Source: an uncultured Commensalibacter sp. (GTDB lineage Bacteria > Pseudomonadota > Alphaproteobacteria > Acetobacterales > Acetobacteraceae). From it: 64,000 bases of DNA. Under the pieces are notes generated by a model that did not search any database, was not told the DNA's origin, and was given only the letters and a program-made list of their open reading frames with translations. Shown piece after piece: positions 1 through 9,443 of this stretch (positions within the stretch are counted from its first letter, which is position 1; the number at the start of each line of letters is the position of its first letter). The position numbers were made by a program, and so were the translations under genes. Location of the stretch: contig CALYOP010000006.1 in the NCBI GenBank assembly GCA_945266285.1, positions 1-64,000 of the forward strand, written 5' to 3'.

Positions 1-300
1 CCTAACTCTAGGGAATAAAAAACCGACGTCAGCGCCGCCGGTGATGCACCTTCTACTATCTTACCTCATTTACGTCAAACACTTTCTGAAAAAAACTATA
101 AAAAAATGATAATTCGTGAAATATCTATTCATTTTCAATAAGATACACTTAATGCGATTGATCGTATTATTAAACCAGACATGCAGAATCGAATTGGAGG
201 TATATTGTTGTATAATGTAAACTTAATCTTACGCGTTATACATCGCATATACGATGTATCGTTATTTCTTATAGGAAAGCGTGTTTCGTCTTGTAACGAA
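1..300 (+). pseudogene. Possible decayed gene fragment at the window edge
   Basis: One reading frame (codons starting at position 1) stays open from 19 to 300 except for a single TAA at 139-141, ending at TAG 298-300. The translated text on both sides of that stop looks protein-like: an APSTILPHLRQ segment before it and DTLNAIDRII after it. No good start codon with a ribosome binding site is visible. The pattern loosely recalls the C-terminal part of the host-attachment (baeRF-like) family, but that is only a memory-based impression. It could equally be chance in AT-rich DNA. Confidence 0.2.
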
Positions 301-890
301 TAGTTTCTTTTTTATAATTCAGAGATAGCGAATCTTGTTTATTGAAAATTTCAGAAAACAAATGCCAATTTTAAGGATGACATTTGTTTTTCAATATCAG
401 GTTATATATAAAATTATTAATCGCCTTTAACAGGTATTATACAAAGCGCTTCGGTAACTGCTACAAAGAATTTAGAAATCCATTCATATTTTTCTCATCT
501 GTTTTCATATGTAGGCCCAATAACATTATATTGTGGACTCATGAATCCTTAGCAACCATTTAAAATAATGTTAACTTAGCATCAAAGTATATTTATTAGT
601 AAAACAGCTATAGATATCTCCATTCAGCTGACAAGGTAGGATATTAAACAAATATGCTGTAAGGCGTTTACCTATATAACTACTAGGCACTTAACCTCTT
701 CAATTAAAATAGTTTAATCTTTCTCCATAACCATCATATAAAAATTAATCGCTCAATTCAGATTAAGTATTTTAAATTTTCGTAGGTATACGAATTGCGG
801 TTTTTGAAATTCTTTTTCTTCTTGCGAAATAAGGTATACGGCTTTCCTGACATAGAGATATAAGTTTTCCTAATAGTCTTAAAGTAAAAA
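301..890. other. Intergenic region downstream of the GT-D gene
   Basis: No supportable gene is seen. The stretch holds an imperfect inverted repeat (AAAACAAATG at 355-364, CATTTGTTTT at 381-390, with flanking ATTGAAAA/TTTTCAAT arms at about 342-394). It also holds two copies of AGGTATACG (784-792 and 832-840), 48 bp apart, between that repeat and the end of the minus-strand gene at 891. No run of T residues marks a canonical terminator for that gene. Confidence 0.5.
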
Positions 891-2240
891 TTATAGCGTA
901 TATTCCGGTATTCTGTTTATGATACTACTATCTACATCCCTTGTAACTTTTCCCATCCAGATATCTGCGACGGTTCCAATATCAATTACTACACCTCCCG
1001 CTTGCTTTATGATGTTGCAATATACTTTGCCTAATATACCGCCTGCGACAAGATATAACTCTCCGGGTCTAATTGATTTAAGTTTTTCACTTAATGATTG
1101 ATACGCATCAGGAAAATGAGTTCCCCTTTTCGCTTTGTCCCCAAGAATACTACTACGACCCATTTCTTTAGGAATAAAATAACTCTCTACCTCTCCTATA
1201 TGATATTTTTCTTGTAATTTTTCAGGTAAATTTGTATGACAAGTAACAATACCTAAAAATTTTCTATCTTTGAGAATACGCTCAAGGCAATTAGAAAAAA
1301 GTAAAGCATAATGAATCACGCTATGCGTTATACAACATTTACCTTTTGCAATTGGATATATTTGATCTGCCTTCCGAATTAAATTAACTACAGACGGGAT
1401 TCCTCTTCGACTGCCAATACTATATTCATGATTTAATAAATTGTTCTCATATCCACTAATACAATCTGCGTTCAATAATGCATCATCAAAACAATTAAGA
1501 AAATCACTAAATTCAACAGAGTTGATGAAATCGGTTCTTCCAAACCATGTACTATGAAATTCTTTTCGATTTTCGTTATAAAGAATTGGGTAGGTTGCTT
1601 CATCAACCCAAGATATGCGGGTATTAGCCCCCTCACCATCTCCTAGCCGAAGTAGCATATAGGGACGTTTTTCCTTTAATGCTTGAATAACTTGTTCTTC
1701 TATTTCTAATGCTTCTAACTTTCTATATTTTTTTTCTACCTCTGCTAACAAACTTTTAGCTTTTTCATAAGGATAATCAGCAAGAAAATCAAACATTTGT
1801 AGCCATGCTAATCCACTATTTATAAAATGTGAATTGTCCGATATAACCTTTGACATTAGCGTTTTAGCTGAGGAAAAGTTACCCAGTCGTGCTTCAATAA
1901 TCGCCTCACGTATAGCCTGATCAAGGCGCAATTTTTTAATCTTTTTTATTTCATTAATTAGCTGTTTGGCCTGATTCAATTGTCCTTTTAGAAATTTACA
2001 TAAAGCCAACTCATAAAGCGCAGAATCCTTTCCTTCATCTCTATATGTAGCAAATAAAAGCACTTGTTCAGCAAGGTCAATCATCCATCCATTACGCAGT
2101 TCGATTCCTACACGTACAGGAGCTAAAAAGTCTTTTCTTTCCGTCGACGTTTTATATAAATCCGTAATAAGAATAATTCTTTCGCTACTTGTAGATTTAG
2201 CAATTTTTCTTGCTAAGTCTTTTACTTCTTCATCATCCAT
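891..2240 (-). CDS. TPR-like / GT-D fold glycosyltransferase
   Basis: A 449-residue protein. Residues about 1-170 are helical and rich in Ala/Leu, with a TPR-like look. Residues about 180-440 form a GT-D (DUF1792-type) glycosyltransferase domain, recognised by the LLRLGDGE motif near residues 196-203 and a C-terminal YLVAGGILGK segment. Members of the family transfer a sugar to a growing glycan in the cytoplasm; donor and acceptor cannot be read here. The start lies 32 bp downstream of the stop of the larger double glycosyltransferase, so the two are probably one operon. No membrane segments or signal peptide are seen. Family assignment is good; the exact role is unknown. Confidence 0.8.
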   Translation of the reverse strand: MDDEEVKDLARKIAKSTSSERIILITDLYKTSTERKDFLAPVRVGIELRNGWMIDLAEQVLLFATYRDEGKDSALYELALCKFLKGQLNQAKQLINEIKKIKKLRLDQAIREAIIEARLGNFSSAKTLMSKVISDNSHFINSGLAWLQMFDFLADYPYEKAKSLLAEVEKKYRKLEALEIEEQVIQALKEKRPYMLLRLGDGEGANTRISWVDEATYPILYNENRKEFHSTWFGRTDFINSVEFSDFLNCFDDALLNADCISGYENNLLNHEYSIGSRRGIPSVVNLIRKADQIYPIAKGKCCITHSVIHYALLFSNCLERILKDRKFLGIVTCHTNLPEKLQEKYHIGEVESYFIPKEMGRSSILGDKAKRGTHFPDAYQSLSEKLKSIRPGELYLVAGGILGKVYCNIIKQAGGVVIDIGTVADIWMGKVTRDVDSSIINRIPEYTL

Positions 2241-2272
2241 TTCTATATTCCATATATTCCAGATAATAATGT

Positions 2273-5200
2273 TTAAGACATTTTAACATTTAAGCATGAA
2301 GAATAAATTTTAAACAAGTCTTTTGCCTGATCTTCGCTTCTTCTAAATTTCTTTTTACATACTACACGATTTGTATATTGTTCTGGATTATCATTAATTA
2401 TTTTCAAAACTTGATATAAATTTTGTGTGTTGGATACATCAATTACAAAACCTGTATCCTGATCAATATGATCGCCAATCGCACCGCGGTCAGAAGCGAT
2501 CACCCAACAACCCGATAAAGTAGCTTCTTTTGCAACCAAACCATAACTTTCGGGCCATAAAGAGCAAGCGACAAGAACATCGGTTTTAGCGTAAATTCGT
2601 CCCACTTCTGATTGTGGAATTTTGGATATAAATGTAACGGGTGTTTTTCCCCATTGATCATATCGTATTGTACCACTTGGTAACGCATGATCTATTACAG
2701 TTAATTCCAAATTATCTAAATCTTCTGAAAACATAAGCGCAGCCTGCAACAAGGTAAAGCCCTTATGAGCTGATGCCCCTCCAATTTGAGCCAATCTTAC
2801 ACGATCTTTTCGATAAGGAACATAGGGAAATACTTTGAGATCCGAAACACCATTTTCAGTAACAACAACGTTTTTCAGATCAAAATTACGATAAATTTCT
2901 GCAAATTTTTCAGATACTGTTAAAACATGCGTCGCCTGATGTAATATTTTTAAAAGTGATTGCATTCGAAATAATGCATCAGAATCGTTATTTTCTAATA
3001 ATCGCGTTGGATTCCGGATATCATAAATGGACGGTTCTAATGTTTTCTGATCAATTAAAAATTGGTTTTCCGAAATCCACCATCCATCATGTGCCGTAAT
3101 CAAATAAGGAATATTTCTTTTATAAGCTTCCTGACATACAGAAGCACTCAACCGTTGAATACAATGAAAATGCACAATGTCGGGTTGATAGTAATCAAGA
3201 TATTGCCCAAAAATCTTACCCATTTTTGGATCAAAAGATCTTTTATCAACATTAGGAGCCGAAGCTGCAGTAACCGCTGTAACCTTTACGCCTTCTTGTA
3301 TATAACATCGTTTTTCATATTCTTTACGGCCACCATTTAACGTTGTGAAAACCTCTATTTCAATATCCGGCCCATATAAACGCATTAGATCGCGAACATT
3401 ATCAACAACAACCCGTGTTGCGCCACCTTCCAATTGTGGAGAAAAGAAAACAGCAACAATCAATATCCGTAAAGGTTTCTTTTTTCTTCTTTGATTCGGG
3501 TTTCTAATTTCATTGAAAATATATTCTAGATTTTCAATTCTAGCTTCAGGTGTATAGGATTCAAGAACCTTTTTCTTTGCAGCTTCGCCCATTTTTTCAC
3601 GGAATTTCTTATTTTGGACGAGTTTATCTAAAGCATTAAACCATTCCTGTTTTGTTGAAGCCATAAAACCATCAACACCGTCCTCAATGACCTCTTCATA
3701 AGTATTGGTCCGTGATACAACCGAAGGGATTCCAAGCATGGCTGCTTCAAGCCATTTTATTTCACTTTTACAATCATTTGAAGTCGTTTTATTCAAAACT
3801 GCTAGGTTAATATCGATCTGTGATAAAATATTCCAGAAAGCATTAATATCGGAAGATGGTTCCAGAACGGTGAAAAATTTGGAATATTTCAAAAGCGATG
3901 CTGGTAATTTGATATATCCCATAAGGATAATATGTATTTTTTCTTTATGTTTCAGCAAAAGATTTGCGAAAACATCTTGTAAGGTATCAAAAAATTCTTT
4001 GCTATGGGCTTTTGTTCCCGTTCCATAAAAAATATTAACCGTTTTTTCAAAGTATTTTTTCGTGATTTTATAGTTATTAAGGAAATTGATATGCTTTTCA
4101 CCAATCGCATTACGATGAACAAAGGCACGTCCTGAACGGCAAAGTGGTGCAGCGAATTTAGCCAACGACAATGTCGATACCATCGCATAATCACATAGTT
4201 TTAAGGCTCCAGCAAAAAGAGGAACGCCTTTAATCAATTCACCATATTCAGTTTCACTAACATAACCATTATAGCTTTCTAGGCTTCCTGGATAATATTC
4301 TCGATTGAATATAAGATCATCAATATCATAAAAAGTTGGAATCCCAGCTCTATGCGCCGCATCTATAGCTGAAACAATTTCAGAAAAAGCTGGAACTCTA
4401 TAAAAGATAACAATATCTGCATAAATTAATTCATTATAATAATTAACATTAATATTATTTTGATTATACAGACTTACTTCGAAATTCATTCCTTTCAATT
4501 GCTCTATTTTTTGTTCAACGCGATATAATTCACATTGCGATAAATCTAGATTAGCAACCAAAATTACGTTTTTAACGTTATTGTTTAACTGATTAATAAC
4601 TTTGCTATTTTCTATTGGAAAACGAATTAAATTATTAACCGCGTCATCCATCACCGAAAAAATTTGATTAAAAGCTTTTTGGGAAACAAGCTGATTAACT
4701 TTTTCCCATTTTTCTTGAAAAGAAGCACTTCTATATTCATTAAGCAATGACCAGCTATTTTCATCTCCTGGATCGTACTTTACAAGTTTCGATATAATAT
4801 CAACACTTTTTTCTAATAAGTTAAGTTGTGTATACGCATTACTTGCATTAATAAACGACCATTTATTAATGGCATTTTTAGAAGATAAAGATAAATCTAT
4901 TGATGCCTTATAATTTTGAACCGCTTCAAAATATCGATTTTGTTTTATGAGCGAATCAGCATAAAAATGCATAAGCGCTGGCGTTTCTGCGTTACTTAGA
5001 ATGATTTTCTCTAATATCGCGGATGTTTTCGACGCATCTCCATCCTTATCTAATCTTCTTGCAACGGCTAAATATAGATTAGGCGCTTCTTTAGCAGATG
5101 GACAAAAATCATATTCTTTTAATATTCCATATAATAGACAATGTTCCAATATAATCCATTTAGGTGGATTAGGATTAGCATTTTTTAATTCTGGTACGTT

Positions 5201-5596
5201 CTGCAAGTAATATTCATAGTCAAATTCTTTCCATATATTTTTCATATCCAAAAGTTCTAAAGATTTTAGGAAAGAAGATAAATTTGGATGAAAGCCTTTT
5301 TCAATGCCCGTATTTAACCATGAAAAATATAATTCTGAACTATTTATTTTCTTCGTTTGAGGAAAATAAGTTAAAGCGTAAAAAGTAGGATCAAATTTTA
5401 AATCTAAAGAAATAGGTGCTAAAAATTTCCAACCAATTTTTAAAAAATCAGTAATGCTATCCAAAGGGCTACTAAAATACCTGCCGGTTACCGTTGAGTA
5501 ATCTTCCTGTTTAAAGTGATCAACAAGTTTGCAGGAAGTAAATCCGTATTCCTTAAAATATTTACTTAATACGTCATTGTTACTTATATCGTTCAT
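2273..5596 (-). CDS. Giant double-domain glycosyltransferase (TPR-GT4-GT4)
   Basis: An 1107-residue protein with three parts. Residues about 1-330 include TPR-like helices (about 170-290). Residues about 340-690 are a GT4-like module with FYRVPAF (399-405), the acidic DIDD motif (424-427) and a KSEIKWLEAAMLGIPSV signature near 610-626. Residues about 708-1100 are a second GT4 domain with GGATR (724-728), HFHCIQ (809-814) and an EX7E motif in PESYGLVAKE (about 1015-1024). No signal peptide or membrane span is visible, so it should act in the cytoplasm on lipid-linked or protein-linked glycans. The first module is shared with the proteins at 27453-30287 and 34127-37174. It is the first gene of a two-gene unit with the GT-D protein. 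Substrates are unknown. Confidence 0.82.
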   Translation of the reverse strand: MNDISNNDVLSKYFKEYGFTSCKLVDHFKQEDYSTVTGRYFSSPLDSITDFLKIGWKFLAPISLDLKFDPTFYALTYFPQTKKINSSELYFSWLNTGIEKGFHPNLSSFLKSLELLDMKNIWKEFDYEYYLQNVPELKNANPNPPKWIILEHCLLYGILKEYDFCPSAKEAPNLYLAVARRLDKDGDASKTSAILEKIILSNAETPALMHFYADSLIKQNRYFEAVQNYKASIDLSLSSKNAINKWSFINASNAYTQLNLLEKSVDIISKLVKYDPGDENSWSLLNEYRSASFQEKWEKVNQLVSQKAFNQIFSVMDDAVNNLIRFPIENSKVINQLNNNVKNVILVANLDLSQCELYRVEQKIEQLKGMNFEVSLYNQNNINVNYYNELIYADIVIFYRVPAFSEIVSAIDAAHRAGIPTFYDIDDLIFNREYYPGSLESYNGYVSETEYGELIKGVPLFAGALKLCDYAMVSTLSLAKFAAPLCRSGRAFVHRNAIGEKHINFLNNYKITKKYFEKTVNIFYGTGTKAHSKEFFDTLQDVFANLLLKHKEKIHIILMGYIKLPASLLKYSKFFTVLEPSSDINAFWNILSQIDINLAVLNKTTSNDCKSEIKWLEAAMLGIPSVVSRTNTYEEVIEDGVDGFMASTKQEWFNALDKLVQNKKFREKMGEAAKKKVLESYTPEARIENLEYIFNEIRNPNQRRKKKPLRILIVAVFFSPQLEGGATRVVVDNVRDLMRLYGPDIEIEVFTTLNGGRKEYEKRCYIQEGVKVTAVTAASAPNVDKRSFDPKMGKIFGQYLDYYQPDIVHFHCIQRLSASVCQEAYKRNIPYLITAHDGWWISENQFLIDQKTLEPSIYDIRNPTRLLENNDSDALFRMQSLLKILHQATHVLTVSEKFAEIYRNFDLKNVVVTENGVSDLKVFPYVPYRKDRVRLAQIGGASAHKGFTLLQAALMFSEDLDNLELTVIDHALPSGTIRYDQWGKTPVTFISKIPQSEVGRIYAKTDVLVACSLWPESYGLVAKEATLSGCWVIASDRGAIGDHIDQDTGFVIDVSNTQNLYQVLKIINDNPEQYTNRVVCKKKFRRSEDQAKDLFKIYSSCLNVKMS

Positions 5597-6896
5597 AATA
5601 ATATTCTTCTTATCGATGTATTAGACGTGACATATCCCTAACCAATTTCTTATCTTCACAATAAAAATCGTTAAGGAAGCTAACTTTAGAATTGCGCCGT
5701 TTGGATGTTTTTTGGAAAAATGTTTGCTAAAAGTAGCATTTTAGAGTTTTTATTTTTCATTTATATCTCATCCACTTTTTCAGTATTTATTAATTATTTA
5801 ATGTATAATTATTAGAAAGTTAACTATTCGATTTACACTTTTAACAGGATTATTGCAACATAATCTAATCGTCTTTTCAGTTTTTAAAAACTGATTGAAC
5901 GTCACACTTTCTCGACTTTTCCTCATTATAATCTATCTTTTACTTTTTTCTAAAATTGAGATGCAAATGTCATTACTTAAACATTTACAAATGACAATTC
6001 CTACAAAACTGCAACAATATAACATTTCATCCATTCCACTTATAAGCAATGAAAACAGGTTACACGCTTGTAAAGGATTGTATAACTGAAACGCTGGTTC
6101 TATTTGTGTTCTTAAAGAATGACTACCCCAAGAATTTAAAATTTCTATTCCAGGATATTCTAGCATTTTTACTTTCATGCAACATATAACGGTGAATGAT
6201 TCATCCATAATATTGATATATGGATATATTAGTGTCGTCATCTGGTAACGATTTGCCTTATATTTGTCAACATAACGAGGTCTGATATTTAAATTTTACA
6301 TTTTTTGTGAATTATTGCGTCGATATTTTCAAATTTTAAAAAATTACATTTCAAAAAATCAGTCTGTGAAATTTAACCTATATCCTTCTCAAGGATATAG
6401 CTTGACTTCTTACAAATAGCGAATGCATTATTTAATAATAATTCATACTTTTACTATTTATTCATATATTATTTCTTATCCAAACTAAAGCTGGAATGAC
6501 AATGATTTTGAATTTGTCAGAAGCAATTCTATGACTTCTCTAATCATCCTTAACAATCCTTGATAAAAATCGCTTTTGTTTTATTTTCCAAAATTATTTT
6601 ATATGCGCAAGGAAAAATTATGCTAAAACATACAATATCATAAATTATTGATCTATTTATGAAAAATGATGGCAGAAGGATAACATCACTGCTTTACAAA
6701 AAATTAAATTTTATTTTTAGTAAATAACATTTCTAGTAAAACACGTTATCAAAATTTTTTAATATTTTTTTGTAAGTATTACTAAGAAAAATCCAAGATA
6801 TAAATCTTATTATATCAATCTATTGAAAATAGATATATCTAATTAAAAAAATAAAATTATTCATTTCAAATAAAGAATATTTAAAAATATAAAAAA
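5597..6896. other. 1.3 kb gene-poor AT-rich intergenic region
   Basis: I find no convincing gene. One plus-strand frame from ATG 5961 to TAA 6246-6248 reads as protein-like text but is broken by TGA at 6087-6089 and 6120-6122; it may be a decayed gene. A 102-codon minus-strand frame (5933-6241) is open but Cys-rich and unrecognisable. A perfect 10-bp stem with a 3-nt loop lies at 6378-6400 (CTATATCCTT/AAGGATATAG) without a following T tract. The promoter of the 1107-residue glycosyltransferase must lie near the left end. Confidence 0.5.
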
Positions 6897-7859
6897 TTAA
6901 ATATATGCTTTAAACCATTCAACAAAAGCGCCAATACCTTCGGATAGGTCCGTTTTCGGTGTCCAACCAGTTTTTGCGTGTATTGCATCTATGGAAGCCC
7001 AGGTTTTCTCTAAATCGGTCACAGGACGCGGCTTAAAATGCAATATTGCTTTTTTCCCTAGTTGCTCCTCTAACAATTGGATCAGATAACGAACCGATTC
7101 ACTGCGGTTATTGCCAATATTGAATGTTTGAGATGTTCCTGCATCTGGAATGTTTTTCATAATGCATAATATGGCATCAATAACATCATCGATATAGGTA
7201 AAATCCCTTGCCAGTCCATCACCTTCATATATTTCAATAGGTTTACCTGACATAATTGCTTTGGCAAATTTAAAATAAGCCATATCTGGTCGACCCCATG
7301 GTCCATAAACCGTGAATAATCTTAATCCGGTCTGTCTTAAACCGTAAATATGACTATAAGTGAAAGAAAGCAGTTCTGCTGAACGTTTTGACGCAGCGTA
7401 AACTGAGCTTGGCATATTAACTGCATCTTCTTCTTTAAAAGGCAAAGTTTGATTTAAACCATAAACAGATGAAGAAGAGGCAAATATTAAATGTTTCAGA
7501 TGTGACAGACAACGTGCCTGTTCTAAAATATTTAAATGACCATCAATATTTACATGAATATAAGCGTATGGATTTTCCAAAGAAAATCTTACACCGGCTT
7601 GAGCAGCTAAATGAATAATAATTTCAATATCAGAAAACCGTTTAAATAAACTTCGTACTGCTTCCTGATCGGCAATATCATATTTAAAAAAGTGAAATTT
7701 GGCATGTTTTTGCAGTTGATTCAGGCGTGCCTGCTTTAAATTAGTATCATAATAATCATTAATGCTATCAACACCAATGACCTGATATCCTTGCTTTAAT
7801 AATTTTTTTGTTAAATGAAAGCCTATAAATCCTGCTGTTCCAGTAACCAAAATTACCAC
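6897..7859 (-). CDS. NAD-dependent UDP-sugar epimerase (UDP-glucuronate/GlcNAc 4-epimerase type)
   Basis: A 320-residue short-chain dehydrogenase/reductase of the extended class. The N-terminal Rossmann motif GTAGFIGFHL (6-15) binds NAD. The catalytic triad elements are SSSSVYG and the YAASK (YxxxK) motif at about 153-157. The VDSINDYYD segment near residue 31 is typical of the UDP-glucuronate 4-epimerase / WbpP-like branch. It should interconvert UDP-hexuronic acids or UDP-GlcNAc/GalNAc and so supply activated sugars for surface glycans, which fits the glycosyltransferase genes on either side. No signal peptide. Which substrate it prefers cannot be decided from sequence reading alone. Confidence 0.88.
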   Translation of the reverse strand: MVILVTGTAGFIGFHLTKKLLKQGYQVIGVDSINDYYDTNLKQARLNQLQKHAKFHFFKYDIADQEAVRSLFKRFSDIEIIIHLAAQAGVRFSLENPYAYIHVNIDGHLNILEQARCLSHLKHLIFASSSSVYGLNQTLPFKEEDAVNMPSSVYAASKRSAELLSFTYSHIYGLRQTGLRLFTVYGPWGRPDMAYFKFAKAIMSGKPIEIYEGDGLARDFTYIDDVIDAILCIMKNIPDAGTSQTFNIGNNRSESVRYLIQLLEEQLGKKAILHFKPRPVTDLEKTWASIDAIHAKTGWTPKTDLSEGIGAFVEWFKAYI

Positions 7860-7923
7860 ATTAAATCGCCTTAATTAAATTGTTCATATTGTTATAAATA
7901 CTCTTTAATCAGATAATCAAATT

Positions 7924-8058
7924 TTATAACTCTTCAATAGAAATATCACCTTCGTAAGCAAATCCAAAAGATGGCTTTTTGTTTCCTTTTTCCCTCATCA
8001 CAATTTGTTCAACAAAATAAAATTTTTCGCCCTTGTTAACGTTCCTTAAAGAACCCAA
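7924..8058 (-). CDS. Short protein-like ORF upstream of the epimerase gene
   Basis: A minus-strand frame of 44 codons, too short for ordinary gene calling, from a possible TTG at 8058-8056 to TAA at 7924-7926. An internal GTG-ATG (ATG at 7998) would give 24 codons. The translation looks like real protein (EKFYFVEQIVM, then KKPSFGFAYEGDISIEEL at the C-terminus). It ends 65 bp before the epimerase start on the same strand. An AAGGAA stretch lies inside the frame but is not followed by a standard start codon at proper spacing. It may be a small gene or the tail of a decayed one; I do not recognise the family. Confidence 0.35.
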   Translation of the reverse strand: MGSLRNVNKGEKFYFVEQIVMREKGNKKPSFGFAYEGDISIEEL

Positions 8059-8115
8059 GTCTTACTTGAACGTTTAGGATTTAGAATATTTACATTAAAG
8101 AAAGGAATTTTCGTC

Positions 8116-8664
8116 ATGGCATCTTCTAGACACGCACTTCATAGAACACGCAATGATTTATCATCTAATGCAAAAAATACATCAATTGAACTTTTAAATA
8201 AACGCCTCGCAGATGGTTTAGATTTAGCATTAATTACAAAACAAGCACACTGGAATTTAAAGGGTCCTCAATTTATTGGCGTTCATCTTATGATGGATAA
8301 TTTCCGTACTGAACAAGATGGCTTTAATGATTCTATGGCTGAACGGATTACCGCTTTAGGTGGAACCGCCCTAGGAACGACACAAGAAATTTCAAAAACT
8401 TCTTCGCTTCCTCCTTATCCTACGGATATTTATTCTGTTGCTGACCATATTGCTGCTTTGATTGACCGTTTCTCCATTTATGCCAATTCTATTCGCAAAG
8501 CTATTGACGAAGCCGATGAAGCTGGCGATGCCGATACAGCCGATTTATTTACAGAAGTTTCTCGTGGGATGGACAAACAATTGTGGTTCCTTGAAGCCCA
8601 CACACAAGAACCTGCACAACCATTCCGTGACGGTGACGGTAAAAACGCAAACAAGAAAAAATGA
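8116..8664 (+). CDS. dps: Dps DNA-protection / mini-ferritin protein
   Basis: A 182-residue ferritin-like protein. It carries the Dps signature: KQAHWNLKGPQF (about 41-52), then DNFRTEQDGFNDSMAER with the conserved D and E of the inter-subunit ferroxidase centre. Dps forms dodecamers that oxidise Fe(II) with peroxide, store iron and coat DNA in stationary phase or oxidative stress. The start ATG has AAAGGAA upstream. The N-terminal tail (about 25 residues, with Arg/His/Lys) and the Lys-rich C-terminus could contact DNA. Transcribed alone; a strong hairpin terminator follows at 8759-8795. AACGTT-containing repeats at 8038-8044 and 8068-8074 sit just upstream and could be operator half-sites. 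Confidence 0.95.
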   Translation: MASSRHALHRTRNDLSSNAKNTSIELLNKRLADGLDLALITKQAHWNLKGPQFIGVHLMMDNFRTEQDGFNDSMAERITALGGTALGTTQEISKTSSLPPYPTDIYSVADHIAALIDRFSIYANSIRKAIDEADEAGDADTADLFTEVSRGMDKQLWFLEAHTQEPAQPFRDGDGKNANKKK

Positions 8665-8758
8665 TTTAAGAATGATACAATAGCATATTTAAGAAAAACG
8701 TTGTGTCACAAATAAATAGAAACTTGTAAATCCTACGTTTGCAAGATTGATAAACGAA

Positions 8759-8795
8759 TTTGAGGCTTTTCTTTAACATAAAGAAAAGCCTCAAA
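8759..8795. terminator. Strong bidirectional hairpin terminator after dps
   Basis: A perfect 16-bp stem (8759-8774 with 8780-8795) around a 5-nt AACAT loop; the arms are AT-rich at the base and contain GAGGC. It lies 95 bp after the dps stop and 90 bp after the stop of the convergent DUF192 gene, so it can serve both. Confidence 0.85.
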
Positions 8796-8885
8796 ATTTA
8801 TGTATAAATGCTTCTGATTTAACCGCGGTAATTTTCAGTTTCCCAAGAAAAGTAAAAGATACCGCTTAAATTTTATACAATAATA

Positions 8886-9425
8886 TTATTTCTTTGATTC
8901 ATTTTTGATGATTTGTTTACCGTTCGGGATTTGTAAAGCTAATGATTCGACGGTATCACCAACCATAATCCCTAATTTTTCGGTAATCCCACCCTTAAGT
9001 TCCAAAGTAGCTTTAACCGTTCCCAAGCTATTAATCGGAGCAAGGCTGTAAGGAACCGTATTTTCAGCAATATATTGAATATGATTATTGGTATCAATAA
9101 AAACGATATCCAAAGGAACAACCGTATTCTTCATCCACATACTGCTGGATTGGGGATAAGGCCAAATAAAGAGCATCCCACCATCATCAGGGATTTCGGT
9201 TCTAAACATTTCTCCAATTTCTTGCTCTTTTGGTGTTTTAGCAATTTCAATTGAAAAAAATTGTTGTTTCCCTGTCTTGGTTTTAATAGTCAGATTCTGT
9301 TTTTCCAAAGGCGGTTGTGCCTGCGTTATTTCCTGTTCGGCTGCCTTTACAAAATTAAAAGACGAAATATTCATCCCAGTCCAAGCAGCTAAGCTGGCAC
9401 AAACCCATAAAAAACGTTTTTTCAA
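8886..9425 (-). CDS. DUF192 domain secreted protein
   Basis: A 179-residue protein with a TTG start preceded by AAGGA at 8 nt. Residues 1-28 form a signal peptide (KKR, then a hydrophobic stretch ending near VKAAEQ). Residues about 50-165 are a DUF192 domain, with IEIAKTPKEQEIGEMFR, SSMWMKNTVVPLDIVFI and TLELKGGITEKLGI elements typical of the family. DUF192 proteins are small periplasmic or exported beta-rich proteins of uncertain function. The gene lies just downstream of the metallo-hydrolase gene (18 bp gap), so the two may be co-transcribed. Confidence 0.88.
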   Translation of the reverse strand: MKKRFLWVCASLAAWTGMNISSFNFVKAAEQEITQAQPPLEKQNLTIKTKTGKQQFFSIEIAKTPKEQEIGEMFRTEIPDDGGMLFIWPYPQSSSMWMKNTVVPLDIVFIDTNNHIQYIAENTVPYSLAPINSLGTVKATLELKGGITEKLGIMVGDTVESLALQIPNGKQIIKNESKK

Positions 9426-9443
9426 TTTTTTATTCCTTAATCA

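Noticed and set aside
5933..6241. 102-codon minus-strand open frame in the gene-poor region
   Set aside because: Open but Cys-rich, unrecognisable, and without a ribosome binding site; only mentioned within the region.
8819..8870. Short minus-strand text SGIFYFSWETENYRG after the DUF192 stop
   Set aside because: Protein-like but only about 16 codons, in a different frame from the DUF192 gene and without a start; could be a remnant but cannot be supported.
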